64,000 nt of DNA. Origin: Sphingobium sp. SYK-6. Lineage in GTDB: Bacteria > Pseudomonadota > Alphaproteobacteria > Sphingomonadales > Sphingomonadaceae. Below are positions 16,658 to 24,857 of this stretch, in pieces. The stretch spans positions 2,388,501 through 2,452,500 of the forward strand of contig NC_015976.1 in NCBI RefSeq assembly GCF_000283515.1, in the 5' to 3' direction. Under the pieces are notes generated by a model. That model did not search any database, had not been told where the DNA came from, and was given only the letters and a program-made list of their open reading frames with translations. Every line of letters begins with the position of its first letter. Within the stretch, counting starts at the first letter, position 1. Position numbers and translations under genes: made by a program.

Positions 16658-17247
16658 CCGTGCATCTGTTCGTCGTGGACCCCGAAACCGGCATGTCGAT
16701 CAGCCGCATCGAAGTCGCGTCCGTCGAGCTGGCTGCGCAATATCCGACGCCTGACGGCTACAGCCTCTACGTCTTTAACGAAGCGCTCGGAGACCCTGCC
16801 GATTTCCACACGGCGAAGGATGGGGACGAGATCATATTCGTGCTGCGCGCGGCCGATCCCGGCGTTGAACTGGCCCTCGCCAAGGTCGAGCGCTGGGAAG
16901 CGGTGAAGCGCATCCGCGACGCAGCGTTCCTCGTCACGCCCACGGTGTTCGGCAGGTTCGACAGCGATCAGGCGGGGCGGGACAATATCGCTGGCAAGCT
17001 CGCCGAGTTCCGCGAGCTTGAGGCGCTCGGCATGGCGCTGCCGGAAGCAGTGACATGGAAGCTCGCCGACAACACGTTCATCGATACCCTGACGCCGACG
17101 CAGCTCCGGCAGGTCGGCGTGCGCTTCTCCCAGTATCGCAGCGATGTCTACGCGCGGTCGTGGGCGTTGGAAACGGAAATCGGCGCTGCGACTTCAATCT
17201 CAGCGCTCATGGCGATCGACATCCATGAAGGCTGGCCAATAACCTGA
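16654..17247 (+). CDS. DUF4376 tail fibre-associated protein
   Basis: A 197-residue protein with a DUF4376-like C-terminal half (residues about 85-190), a domain found on phage tail fibre or fibre assembly proteins. Motif stretches are KVERWEAVKRIRDAAF, FDSDQAGRDNIAGK and WKLADNTFIDTLTPTQLRQV. The N-terminal part is a short strand-rich segment. It overlaps the fibre stop (ATGA), so the two are probably translated together. Confidence 0.7.
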   Translation: MTVHLFVVDPETGMSISRIEVASVELAAQYPTPDGYSLYVFNEALGDPADFHTAKDGDEIIFVLRAADPGVELALAKVERWEAVKRIRDAAFLVTPTVFGRFDSDQAGRDNIAGKLAEFRELEALGMALPEAVTWKLADNTFIDTLTPTQLRQVGVRFSQYRSDVYARSWALETEIGAATSISALMAIDIHEGWPIT

Positions 17248-17258
17248 AAGGACCTGAC

Positions 17259-17465
17259 ATGAATGACTTGCACGACCTGGTCACATCCGAGCCCTATGGC
17301 GCGATGATCGCCGCGCTGGAAGCGCTGCAGCCCACCTATCTCGCTGATCCCACGATGGCACCGCATATCAACGGATCGCTGACCTGCCTGCGCAACCTGC
17401 GCGCCGCCACGCCCGCCCCAGAGACGGAAGGCGATCCGGACGAACCGGAGCCAGCGCCCGTATGA
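17259..17465 (+). CDS. Small phage protein, function unknown
   Basis: A 68-residue protein with an AAAGGA ribosome site. The first 50 residues are helical (MIAALEALQPTYLADP), while the tail is acidic and Pro-rich. It closes the tail-tip sub-operon just before element 5. No family recognised. Confidence 0.5.
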   Translation: MNDLHDLVTSEPYGAMIAALEALQPTYLADPTMAPHINGSLTCLRNLRAATPAPETEGDPDEPEPAPV

Positions 17466-17471
17466 ACCACC

Positions 17472-17508
17472 GACGACGGTAAACCGAAACTAGCCGCCTG
17501 CCTACCCT
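17472..17508 (+). promoter_or_regulatory. Phage promoter-like element 5 (upstream of SGNH tail gene)
   Basis: GACGACGGTAAACC at 17472-17485 and -10-like TACCCT at 17503-17508. The predicted start near 17515 leaves a leader of about 21 bases that carries an AGGA ribosome site, unlike elements 1, 3 and 4. Confidence 0.6.
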
Positions 17509-17535
17509 TGCTGCGAACCTCAACAGGATCGCGGC

Positions 17536-19818
17536 ATGGCTCTCGGCGAACTTACTCTTTCGACCACTCAGGGCGTGCAGGGCAGCCCGTTTCAGGCGAC
17601 GATCAACGGCCTGACCACTGGCAATGTCGAGGTGTTGGCCGATGGCTCTCCGGGGTTCTCGACGGTCAACGGAAAGCTCCGCAGTGAAGGCCTGCCCTAC
17701 CCCGTCTCGACCGTTGTGCTGCGCGAATATGAGCCGGGCGTCGGCGTCGGTTACCGGGACAGCAGGATCGACATTCTGGCCGCCACGACCGCCTCTAGGC
17801 TGGCCCTTGCCCAAAGCATGATCGCCGATGGGCGGACACTGGTGCGCTGGAGCACGGCGGGGGCTGTGCAGGCAGATGGGTCTTACGAATATCGGGTCTA
17901 CGCCGAGGACGATCTCGGCGCCACGACAAGTGCGCTTGTTGGTAGCGCCACCCCCACGCCGACGCCGACACCCGGGACCGATGCGGTGCGGGTCGCCGTG
18001 TCGACCGGCTATCATTCCGGCAGCGATTCCGGCATTCAGGCGGCACTGGCAGGCAACAAGACGCTCAAGAGCCGGTTGACCCGCTCCATCGCGTCCGGCG
18101 CGACGGAGACGTTCGCATGGCGGCTCGCCGAAGCCGTCCCGGCCAACGGCCTCGATATCCTCTACATGGTATCGGCCACGGGCGGCGCGGTTGCCGCAGC
18201 CTACTCTCTCGACAGCACGAACGGCAGCAACGGCACATGGACCGCGCTTACCGCCGCCATGGCCTGGCCGACCAACAACGGCGGCGCCGGCGGCACAGCG
18301 CTCGGCGCGCATTATCGCCGCCAGCGGGTCAAGGGGCCGGGCACGGAACTGCCCAGCGGCGCATGGGTGCGGCTGGCCATCACCGCGCCCACCGGCGGCG
18401 CCTCGCTCTGGTATCCCGCGCTGTATCTGCGCCCCGACTTCCGGGCGAACATCTTCGCCAGCATCGGCGCATCGCTCGAAGCCTATCCGGTCAACAGCAA
18501 GGAGATGGAGGACGCCATCGTGGCGGCCGACCCCGGCGCCGACCCGATCTGGTTCAACTGGGCGCTTGGCGGCGCGACGCTCGCCCATCAGGCATCCGAC
18601 GCGGCGGCCGGTCTTGCCCTGTGGGGGGACATCGTCGGGGCCGTCTATGAGGGTAATAGCGGTGGCAACGATGTCACCGCCGCGCGGCCGATTGACGATG
18701 ATAGTCCGAGCGCCCTGACGGCGCTTGGTGATGCCTATGACGCCTATGTCGCGACGATCGCGGGCGGCATCCCGGCATGGGCGAAAATCTATTCCATCCG
18801 CCGCACCTTCCGCGCCTATTCGGGTGTCACGCCAACCGCACAAGCTGGCGGCATGCTGCCTTATGAGCAGCAGGTCTTCGGCCCCCGGATCGCGGCGCGC
18901 GACGCCAGCCTCATCTCCGCCGCGACAGGGGTGCAGCACTGCGACCTCTACATTCCCGCGATGCGCAGGCGCGCCGCTGCATCGGACGGCACGCACTGGT
19001 CCCTCAGCCTGCCCACCGGCAGTGTCTACGACTGGATGCGCGCCGAGATCATTCGCACGGTCTACGCGCATTTCCGAACCGGATCATGGCCGACGAAATC
19101 CTATGCCGAGATGCTTGTCGAGGCCGCCGAGTGGAGCCGGGATGTCGACGATTGCGACGAGGCGCAATGGGCACTCGACAGCCTGCCATCGAGCACACTT
19201 AAGACGTCCCTCTCCGCGCGCGTGACGGCGGCCTATCCCGCCGTGATCGATCGGTTTGGCAGCGCGGACGGCACCAATCTCAGCGCTCACACGGCCGATT
19301 CGGGGCAAGCCTGGGCGGCGCAATCCGGCGCCATGCTCATCAATGCCGGGCGCGTCTATCCGAGCAATGCCTCGGCATACAAGATGACATGGACGCCCCC
19401 GTCGGCGGTCTACAAGGCCGGCGCGACCTTCTATTGTGCGAGCGACACGGCCGTGGGTTACGGCATGCTGCTGCGTTACACGGACGGCAGCAATCGACTG
19501 CGCGTGGGTTATGACAGCGCCAACGACAAGATCGAGCTGGCGCAGACCGGCGGTACCCAACTGCTCGCGGCATCTGTGCTGACGCCGATCGTCGGGCGGA
19601 AGATCAAGCTCATGGCGGTGCCGCCGGAGATGGCCGACAGCGATCACTGGGAAGTCTGGCAGGGCAATGACCTTGGCGACTGGACCAAGGTCATCGAGGA
19701 CAGCGCCGACGCCATCACCTACAGCGCAGCCTCCAGCATCGGCCTGCGCTGGGCCAACAGCCAGACCACAACGACCGGCAATCAGTGCGACGCGGTCTGG
19801 GCGCAGCCGGCGTCATGA
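17536..19818 (+). CDS. Tail protein with SGNH/GDSL-type hydrolase domain
   Basis: A 760-residue tail protein. Residues 1-145 are strand-rich and end in a Thr-Pro linker. Residues about 300-520 carry the SGNH blocks: GASL with Ser313 (block I, with Ala in place of the usual Asp), Gly345 (block II), GGND with Asn378 (block III) and DGTH with Asp484/His487 (block V). The C-terminal 170 residues look like a beta-sandwich binding module. The order suggests an esterase, perhaps one that deacetylates a surface polysaccharide used as receptor. The substrate is unknown. ATG 17536 has AGGA upstream. Confidence 0.65.
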   Translation: MALGELTLSTTQGVQGSPFQATINGLTTGNVEVLADGSPGFSTVNGKLRSEGLPYPVSTVVLREYEPGVGVGYRDSRIDILAATTASRLALAQSMIADGRTLVRWSTAGAVQADGSYEYRVYAEDDLGATTSALVGSATPTPTPTPGTDAVRVAVSTGYHSGSDSGIQAALAGNKTLKSRLTRSIASGATETFAWRLAEAVPANGLDILYMVSATGGAVAAAYSLDSTNGSNGTWTALTAAMAWPTNNGGAGGTALGAHYRRQRVKGPGTELPSGAWVRLAITAPTGGASLWYPALYLRPDFRANIFASIGASLEAYPVNSKEMEDAIVAADPGADPIWFNWALGGATLAHQASDAAAGLALWGDIVGAVYEGNSGGNDVTAARPIDDDSPSALTALGDAYDAYVATIAGGIPAWAKIYSIRRTFRAYSGVTPTAQAGGMLPYEQQVFGPRIAARDASLISAATGVQHCDLYIPAMRRRAAASDGTHWSLSLPTGSVYDWMRAEIIRTVYAHFRTGSWPTKSYAEMLVEAAEWSRDVDDCDEAQWALDSLPSSTLKTSLSARVTAAYPAVIDRFGSADGTNLSAHTADSGQAWAAQSGAMLINAGRVYPSNASAYKMTWTPPSAVYKAGATFYCASDTAVGYGMLLRYTDGSNRLRVGYDSANDKIELAQTGGTQLLAASVLTPIVGRKIKLMAVPPEMADSDHWEVWQGNDLGDWTKVIEDSADAITYSAASSIGLRWANSQTTTTGNQCDAVWAQPAS

Positions 19819-20177
19819 ACGCTCCGTCCCGCATCGATGTCGCCGGGCAACCGCCCTGCTGCCCCTGCTGCAACCGGCCGATGCCGCTGAAAGTGCAGCG
19901 CGGCCGACTCATGGTCATGAGCGAGCCCTGGCGCACCTTCTGGGATGGCCGGGAAATCCCGCTCTTCGGGCGCATGGAGAGCCGATATCTCTCGCTGCTG
20001 TTGCGGTTCGGCGAGGTGGGGCTCGGCGCCTTCGAGATGCTGCTGGGCGAGGACACGAGCGCGCGGGCCGTGCCCGTCCATATGAGCCGCCTGCGCAAGG
20101 CCCTGATCGGCAAGCCCGTGAAGATCGAGAATATCCATGGCTGGGGATACCGGCTCAAAATGGAGGACAATCCATGA
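19815..20177 (+). CDS. PhoB/OmpR-type winged-helix protein with N-terminal Cys cluster
   Basis: A 120-residue protein. The N-terminal CCPCC cluster (residues about 14-18) could bind zinc. Residues about 50-118 match the C-terminal DNA-binding domain of PhoB/OmpR regulators, with the recognition helix in PVHMSRLRKAL and the wing in IENIHGWGYRLKM. There is no receiver domain. It starts in an ATGA overlap with the SGNH tail gene and is coupled to the next gene. A DNA-binding protein inside a late operon suggests feedback on late transcription; elements 1-5 are candidate targets (inference). Confidence 0.65.
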   Translation: MNAPSRIDVAGQPPCCPCCNRPMPLKVQRGRLMVMSEPWRTFWDGREIPLFGRMESRYLSLLLRFGEVGLGAFEMLLGEDTSARAVPVHMSRLRKALIGKPVKIENIHGWGYRLKMEDNP

Positions 20178-20599
20178 TGCGCCTGATTGCCCTCACCCTC
20201 GTCATCGCATCCCCTGCTGCGGCCCAGCTCAACCAGCTCGTGCGGCCCACCGCGCCGGGTGTTGCGCCCGCAGAGACGGGTGTCCCGACCCAATGGCATG
20301 TCCAGGCCTATATGGACAGCGCGCCGATCCCCGCTGCAGGTGGGCGGGACACGCGCATCGCGACGATGGATGCCCGGGCCGCACTGGCCTGGGCCATGGC
20401 CGATCATGACGCGCTGCTGAGCCGGATCGGCATCGACCCGGCCGAGCGCAAGGCCATGACCGCCGCTGCCGCCAAGGCGGTGCGGCTGCGTCCCCTGCTT
20501 GGGGAGGCCAGTGCGGACACCTTTATCGATGTCGAGGCGAGCGGCACCGGCGGGCGCAGGAGCTACGTGCGCATCGTGGCCACCCCCGCGCCGCAGTGA
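20174..20599 (+). CDS. Small exported protein, function unknown
   Basis: A 141-residue protein with a clear signal peptide (RLIALTLVIASPAAAQ). Its mature part is about 123 residues, Ala/Arg-rich, ending in a strand segment (ADTFIDVEASGTGGRRSYV). GGAGG lies 7 bases before ATG 20174 in an ATGA overlap. It sits between the winged-helix gene and the lysis genes. A periplasmic role is likely; no family is recognised. Confidence 0.55.
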   Translation: MMRLIALTLVIASPAAAQLNQLVRPTAPGVAPAETGVPTQWHVQAYMDSAPIPAAGGRDTRIATMDARAALAWAMADHDALLSRIGIDPAERKAMTAAAAKAVRLRPLLGEASADTFIDVEASGTGGRRSYVRIVATPAPQ

Positions 20600-20614
20600 T
20601 CTGGAGAATATAAC

Positions 20615-21016
20615 ATGGGGCGCACACTGAACATGGACAGCGATTTTCTGGACTGGCTCAAAGTCGGCGGGGCGGCCGGCGTCGGTATTGGCGGTGGCGC
20701 CGGCGTCTTCATGGGCCTGCTACTGTTTTTTCGGTGGATGCTCAACTTCATTGCCGGGCGAACCGACATCAATCAGCAGCGCCTCGATACGGTCCAGCAC
20801 CAGTTGATCGAGGGGCTGCGTCGGGATGTCGCTGAACTGAAGGCAGAGAACAAGGCAATGCGCGCCGAGCTGGCGCAGTGCAACGAAAAGCACGCCGAAC
20901 AAGCGCAGGAGATGGCGCTTTTGCGCGCTCAGCTCGGCATCAAAGGCGTGATCGCGCAGGAGGCCGCGAAGGTCGCTGCGGCTGACACGCTGGCACGAAA
21001 GGAGCGCGGCGAATGA
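20615..21016 (+). CDS. Membrane-anchored coiled-coil protein of the lysis cassette
   Basis: A 133-residue protein with one Gly-rich transmembrane segment (residues about 17-45, ending FMGLLLFFRWML) and a following coiled coil (about 55-105). A TGGAGAA ribosome site precedes ATG 20615. It overlaps the endolysin start. It could be a holin-like or antiholin-like protein or a spacer protein of the lysis region. Known phage proteins of this form are mostly unassigned. Confidence 0.5.
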   Translation: MGRTLNMDSDFLDWLKVGGAAGVGIGGGAGVFMGLLLFFRWMLNFIAGRTDINQQRLDTVQHQLIEGLRRDVAELKAENKAMRAELAQCNEKHAEQAQEMALLRAQLGIKGVIAQEAAKVAAADTLARKERGE

Positions 21017-21591
21017 GCGTCGATATCATCAAGACAGTGCAAGGTCATCTCAATATCCCCGCAGATGGCGTAGCAGGCCCGCAGACGTGGAATGCTATTG
21101 CCAAAGCTCTTGGCCTGCATAGTGCGGCTGCTCCGGGCATCCCTGATGACTACTGGCCGATGCTGAGCAAGATCGAAAGCAATGACAGGCCCTATATCAA
21201 GGCGCCGACATCAAGCGCGTCTGGCCTTTACCAGTTCATCAAATCGACGTGGCTGGGCGAAGGCGGCAAGTGGGGCAATGATCCCTCGCAGGCGTTCGGC
21301 GGCCTCAAGCCAACGGTCGAGGAACAGCTTGCCCGCGCGAAGACCTTCACGGAAAAGAACGCGCAGTTCCTCCGCAACCGGGGCATCCCGATCAACCGGG
21401 CATCACTCTATGCTGCGCACTTCTTTGGCCCGGCGACCGCCGCGAAGGTGATCGAGGCCGATGTCAACGCGCGCGCCGACCTGATCGCCGGGGATGCCGC
21501 GACAAAGGCCAACCCGTCCATTCTGAAAGGGAAGACAGTCGGCCAGTTCCTATCGTGGCTGCACGGGAAGACAGGGGCTTGGGCGCGGTGA
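21013..21591 (+). CDS. Endolysin with lytic transglycosylase (SLT) domain
   Basis: A 192-residue cell-wall enzyme. Residues about 5-35 match a peptidoglycan-binding repeat (TVQGHLNIPADGVAGPQTWN). Residues about 45-180 are a lysozyme-like SLT domain, with catalytic Glu55 in KIESNDRPY and the family motif GLYQF at 71-75. It cleaves the glycan backbone during host lysis. There is no signal peptide, so it should depend on the holin encoded next. Overlaps: ATGA with the upstream gene, GTGA with the holin gene. Confidence 0.85.
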   Translation: MSVDIIKTVQGHLNIPADGVAGPQTWNAIAKALGLHSAAAPGIPDDYWPMLSKIESNDRPYIKAPTSSASGLYQFIKSTWLGEGGKWGNDPSQAFGGLKPTVEEQLARAKTFTEKNAQFLRNRGIPINRASLYAAHFFGPATAAKVIEADVNARADLIAGDAATKANPSILKGKTVGQFLSWLHGKTGAWAR

Positions 21592-21887
21592 CCGACCCCC
21601 GCATTATCATCGGCACTCTGTTTATCGTGGCCTACTACGCCACACTATGGGTTATTGGCTTCCGACCTATGCCTGTCGAGAACGTCTCGCTGATTAAGGA
21701 TGCGATGCTCCAGCTAGGCCCCCCGGTTGGGATCATCATCGGCGCACTGTTCCGCAGTGACAGGCGCGACGAAGAGGCCACGCAGAACACCGGACGCGCA
21801 TTTGACGCCATCAAGGCTGCATCGGAAGGTCGAACGGTCCAGATCGATCAACCTGCTGACAAGCCTGTTCCGGTGAAGGAAGAGTGA
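21588..21887 (+). CDS. Putative holin, two membrane segments
   Basis: A 99-residue protein starting at GTG in a GTGA overlap with the endolysin gene. It has two hydrophobic segments (IIIGTLFIVAYYATLWVIGF; LQLGPPVGIIIGALF) and a charged C-terminus, as in class II-like holins. Position right after the endolysin supports a role in releasing it through the inner membrane. Sequence alone does not prove pore formation. Confidence 0.65.
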   Translation: MTDPRIIIGTLFIVAYYATLWVIGFRPMPVENVSLIKDAMLQLGPPVGIIIGALFRSDRRDEEATQNTGRAFDAIKAASEGRTVQIDQPADKPVPVKEE

Positions 21888-21970
21888 CCCGGCGCAGTGT
21901 GCTTCACTACTCGGCTGATCAAACCTTTCACTTCGAGAGGCCGGCCGGGTTCTATTAGAGAAATTATATC

Positions 21971-22399
21971 ATGATCCCCCTCACCTCTGCAATAGCCTTC
22001 ACGCGAGGAAACTGGAAACTGATCGGAGTAGGCGCTCTGGTGGTGGCGCTTGCCATTTCCCTCGCATGGGGTTTCCGGGTGGACGGCCTGCGCGCGGCCC
22101 GCACGGCAGAACGGGACCAGTTCGCACGCGAGAACAGGACATGGGCGGACAAGCACGCCATGCAGGAGCGATCGATCGTGGACCTGACCCGTGCCCTTGA
22201 TGCCAAGAGCGCCGAGAGCGACAGGCGCGCCGAGGCTTACAGACAGCAGGCCGAGGATGATGCCCGGCGCCTCGCCGCGATGGACAAGGCGGCGACCACG
22301 ACGGACCAGCGGATTGCCCGGCTGCGCGAGATCGCGAAGCAGGGGCCGTCCATGTGCGGCGTCGACGATGAGCTACGGGAGGCACTGAGCGGCATATGA
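21971..22399 (+). CDS. Inner-membrane spanin (Rz-like)
   Basis: A 142-residue protein with one N-terminal membrane anchor (LIGVGALVVALAISLAWGF) and a long periplasmic coiled coil (residues about 40-115), the architecture of i-spanins. The following gene encodes a small lipoprotein and overlaps by four bases, the classic Rz/Rz1 pairing. Together they fuse inner and outer membranes in the last lysis step. The 83 bases upstream have no clear ribosome site beyond AGAGAAA. Confidence 0.75.
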   Translation: MIPLTSAIAFTRGNWKLIGVGALVVALAISLAWGFRVDGLRAARTAERDQFARENRTWADKHAMQERSIVDLTRALDAKSAESDRRAEAYRQQAEDDARRLAAMDKAATTTDQRIARLREIAKQGPSMCGVDDELREALSGI

Positions 22400-22677
22400 G
22401 AGCGATACTGATACTGGCGGTGCTTGGCCTCACGGCCTGCGCCAGGACCGTTCCGACGCCGCCCGCGACGCAAATCAAGATCGTGCGGGAGGTTGTCGAG
22501 GTTCCTCGACCTTGCAATGCCACAAAGCCGAAGCGCCCCGAGCCGATGGCGCGCCCGCTGCCGACCGATCTGCGGACGCTCGTCGCCTTGCTGGCGGCCA
22601 AGCTGGAGGAATATAGCGGCCCGGGCAAGTTCGCTGATCGCATCGAGGGAGCACTGGATCAGTGCACGAAGGAATGA
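22396..22677 (+). CDS. Outer-membrane spanin lipoprotein (Rz1-like)
   Basis: A 93-residue lipoprotein with lipobox LGLTAC (Cys15). A Pro-rich stretch (PTPPATQ...VPRPC...RPEPMARPLP) matches o-spanins. It begins in an ATGA overlap with the i-spanin gene and extends beyond it rather than being embedded. It should be anchored in the outer membrane and bind the i-spanin coiled coil. It is the last rightward gene of the prophage block. Confidence 0.75.
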   Translation: MRAILILAVLGLTACARTVPTPPATQIKIVREVVEVPRPCNATKPKRPEPMARPLPTDLRTLVALLAAKLEEYSGPGKFADRIEGALDQCTKE

Positions 22678-22921
22678 CCTGTTAAGCGCCTGCCATTTCG
22701 CGAACATGTTTTCGGGACGTGTTAAGCAAAGTGGCGAGGTGCGCTCGATATCACGCATTGTGCAGCACTCGGAGGCTGCGCCTCGCCTTCAAGCCCGATG
22801 CCGAAGCAGAGCGGGAACCTCGTGACACAGCTATTGGCACCCTTGGGTCGTCACCCTCACACAGCCACCTTCTCCGGGCGACCGCGTCACAGCTCTGATA
22901 TACTGGATTCACGCTCCAACG
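22678..22921. other. Non-coding junction between rightward lysis genes and leftward accessory block
   Basis: No convincing gene on either strand. Transcription converges here. A short GC-rich hairpin (GAGGCTGCGCCTC near 22778-22790) is the only structure I see, with no T tract on either side, so no confident terminator is called. Confidence 0.4.
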
Positions 22922-22996
22922 TCAAACCGCCATCCACCCCCAGCACAGCCACACAAGGCCGAGAGTGAAGCGGGCGCCGAGAAGGAAGTCAGACAT
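22922..22996 (-). CDS. Very small membrane peptide, putative
   Basis: A 24-codon frame on the reverse strand whose ATG (22996) overlaps the end of the preceding leftward gene in an ATGTCTGA arrangement. The peptide, FLLGARFTLGLVWLCWGWM in its centre, is strongly hydrophobic and would span a membrane once. Overlap coupling is common in this block, which supports it; length and lack of homologs in memory weaken it. Confidence 0.3.
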   Translation of the reverse strand: MSDFLLGARFTLGLVWLCWGWMAV

Positions 22997-23237
22997 CTTT
23001 CTGCTCCTCCAGGATTGCGCGGACGGCTAGACCGAGCGGGGTGAGGCGATAATATGTACACCCGGCGCACCCATCCGGCCATTCACGTTGCACCAGAGAT
23101 GAATGACGGCACTCCAGTGCTGCCACTGCCTGCCGGGTAACACCTCTTGGCGGCGGACTATATTCCCCAGTCATACGCCTAATTACGCTTCTCTGCGCCT
23201 CGCTCAGCCGCGATGCTATCTCGGAGGGGGTGGTCAT
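22989..23237 (-). CDS. Small accessory protein with winged-helix-like character
   Basis: An 82-residue protein. The pattern ASRLSEAQRSVIRRM followed by AVAALECRHSSLVQ and YYRLTPLGLAVRAIL resembles the helix-helix-wing layout of short winged-helix proteins (a Tyr-x-Leu-Thr-x-x-Gly step before the last helix). Two Cys in PDGCAGC lie in the possible wing. Overlaps the upstream gene by four bases. A DNA-binding role is a guess. Confidence 0.5.
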   Translation of the reverse strand: MTTPSEIASRLSEAQRSVIRRMTGEYSPPPRGVTRQAVAALECRHSSLVQREWPDGCAGCTYYRLTPLGLAVRAILEEQKDV

Positions 23238-23623
23238 TCTGACTGCTCCGGGGTGTTGAGAGAGGCGAGATGCGACACTGCTTCGCTGTACGCCCGGTTC
23301 AAAGGCTCATCGCACAGTCGCAAGACAATCTCGTCGTCAACCGCCTTCGCCAGTGCCGCCAGCTTCTTCTCTGCATGCTCTGCGCGCTGGCGTTCGGTGG
23401 CGAGAAGATCGGCCATCCGGTCAGTCGTGTCCAGAATGGCGCCTATTGCGATCTTGACACCATGCTGGTTATCAAGGTCACCCCGCAAACAACGTTCCGC
23501 CTCGCCGATGGCAAGGGCGACACCTTTCTCTGCCGCATGTGCCTCCATGTACTGGAGGTAAACTTCCCGCGCGCGGCGCAGAACCACCAGCCCCGCCGCT
23601 GGCACCGGATCGGGCGCGGTCAT
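23234..23623 (-). CDS. Coiled-coil accessory protein, function unknown
   Basis: A 129-residue, Ala/Glu-rich helical protein (EKGVALAIGEAERCLRGDL; ERQRAEHAEKKLAALAKAV). ATG 23623 overlaps the stop of a small upstream reading frame in an ATGA; a TTG at 23662 would add 13 residues but would run over that frame. No family recognised. Confidence 0.5.
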   Translation of the reverse strand: MTAPDPVPAAGLVVLRRAREVYLQYMEAHAAEKGVALAIGEAERCLRGDLDNQHGVKIAIGAILDTTDRMADLLATERQRAEHAEKKLAALAKAVDDEIVLRLCDEPLNRAYSEAVSHLASLNTPEQSE

Positions 23624-23751
23624 GGGCGCATATACCAGTCGGATTTGCAGCAACGCAGGCAAAGCACCCTCACAAATTCCGGATGAGGGAACTTCGGCAA
23701 AACGGGCGGCAGCGGCTTACGCTCAACCGTGCGCATCTTGTGGATGCCCAT
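23620..23751 (-). CDS. Small Cys-containing protein, putative
   Basis: A 43-residue basic reading frame fitting the gap between the Lar-like gene and the coiled-coil gene, ending in an ATGA overlap with the latter. It has a CLRCC cluster near the C-terminus that could bind metal, and Pro-rich ERKPLPPVLPKFPHP. A start at 23736 is also possible. Support is from coupling and gap filling only. Confidence 0.35.
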   Translation of the reverse strand: MGIHKMRTVERKPLPPVLPKFPHPEFVRVLCLRCCKSDWYMRP

Positions 23752-23783
23752 CCTACAGAGCCATCTATGCTTTCCGAAGTCGC

Positions 23784-24524
23784 TCACTTACCGCTCTCCA
23801 GCTTGGCGAGGGTGGCGCGGGTACGTTCTTCAAACGTTTCAGCCATGACGGACGGTTTTCCTGAAAGGGTGCTTATGAGGATATTGAGCGCGGCAAACCC
23901 GTTCGCGGCGTCTTTCAGCGCCTCCAGCACCTCCTCCCGCGCGGCCGATGGTCCGGCGTGGGTGAGGCGGTGGGCAGCAAGGGTGGCCGCAACTTTGTCA
24001 ATATCCGCCTCATAGTATCCGTCATGCGAAACAATGTTGGCCGCAGATACCAATTGGTCGGCTAAGGAGTAATCAGCATCCGTCACCCCAACGGCAGGCG
24101 GCGGGGGAGTGGAGCGCTTGTTCCATGCGGTTATGGCTTCGTCAGATGTTGCAAGCATCGGGCCCGCGCAATCGCAGATATCGCACTCAACCACAAAATA
24201 TGGCGCGCTCTCTGCGTTTTGGCGTACGGCAAGCTTGTCCGCATTATTGCACCATGGACACGGCAGCAGTTCCCCCGCCCCATCTTGCGGCTGCTCGGCC
24301 GATGTGGGCGCAGGGGCGGCGGGCGTGGTCAGCAAATAGTCGAGGGCGCGCTGCCAGAACGGATCAAGCCACCCCTTGAAGTCGGCAATCAATTCAGCGC
24401 GCGAAATCGGGTCGCCGCTATCGTTGTAGAACAACGTCTCGGCTCCCTCGTGGTTTTTCGGCGCGGACGGAAAAACCTCACCGAGGCCCTGCTCGGCGGC
24501 GGCGGGCGTGGGTGTCTGTGTCAT
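23784..24524 (-). CDS. Lar-like restriction alleviation family protein
   Basis: A 246-residue protein. The middle (residues about 85-140) has the Lar-type zinc ribbon: LLPCPWCNNADKL, then ECDICDCAGP, and the closing AITAWNKR. Lar-family proteins of lambdoid phages reduce type I restriction. The N- and C-terminal parts are helical and unassigned; the C-terminal third (VAATLAAHRLTHAG...REEVLEALKDAANG) resembles helices of other phage accessory proteins. Expected role: counter-defence during infection. The family assignment rests on the zinc ribbon only. Confidence 0.6.
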   Translation of the reverse strand: MTQTPTPAAAEQGLGEVFPSAPKNHEGAETLFYNDSGDPISRAELIADFKGWLDPFWQRALDYLLTTPAAPAPTSAEQPQDGAGELLPCPWCNNADKLAVRQNAESAPYFVVECDICDCAGPMLATSDEAITAWNKRSTPPPPAVGVTDADYSLADQLVSAANIVSHDGYYEADIDKVAATLAAHRLTHAGPSAAREEVLEALKDAANGFAALNILISTLSGKPSVMAETFEERTRATLAKLESGK

Positions 24525-24569
24525 GCACGCTTCCTTTCAATGAGAAGGGGGATATCCGATCGAGGAAGG

Positions 24570-24857
24570 TCATGGGCAGCACCTCGGAGAACCGCCGCAG
24601 AGGTTCATGTCGTCGCCATAGACGAACAACTCCACCTCAACGGGCCACTCGGAAGGGTTGCCGCACCGGACGCAATCGAACTCGATCCTGCCATTCCGAT
24701 AGGTGAGGCCGTCAGGTAGGCCGAGAATGTCACTCGCGTCCCATTCGTCGCAAGGGTCGTAACCGATGCGGTCCAGAAGGTAGCGAAGGCCAAACAGGGT
24801 GACTATGCGGCCAGAGATCGGCTTGCTGGCGGGCCGTGTATCAGCTCGGAGGCTCAC
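24570..24857 (-). CDS. Small Cys-rich accessory protein
   Basis: A 95-residue acidic protein. Four or more Cys in the last third (FDCVRCGNPSEW; MNLCGGSPRCC) suggest a zinc-binding fold. An N-terminal helix with ILGLPDGLTYRNGRIEF precedes it. It starts in an overlap with the upstream zinc-ribbon gene. Function unknown. Confidence 0.5.
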   Translation of the reverse strand: MSLRADTRPASKPISGRIVTLFGLRYLLDRIGYDPCDEWDASDILGLPDGLTYRNGRIEFDCVRCGNPSEWPVEVELFVYGDDMNLCGGSPRCCP

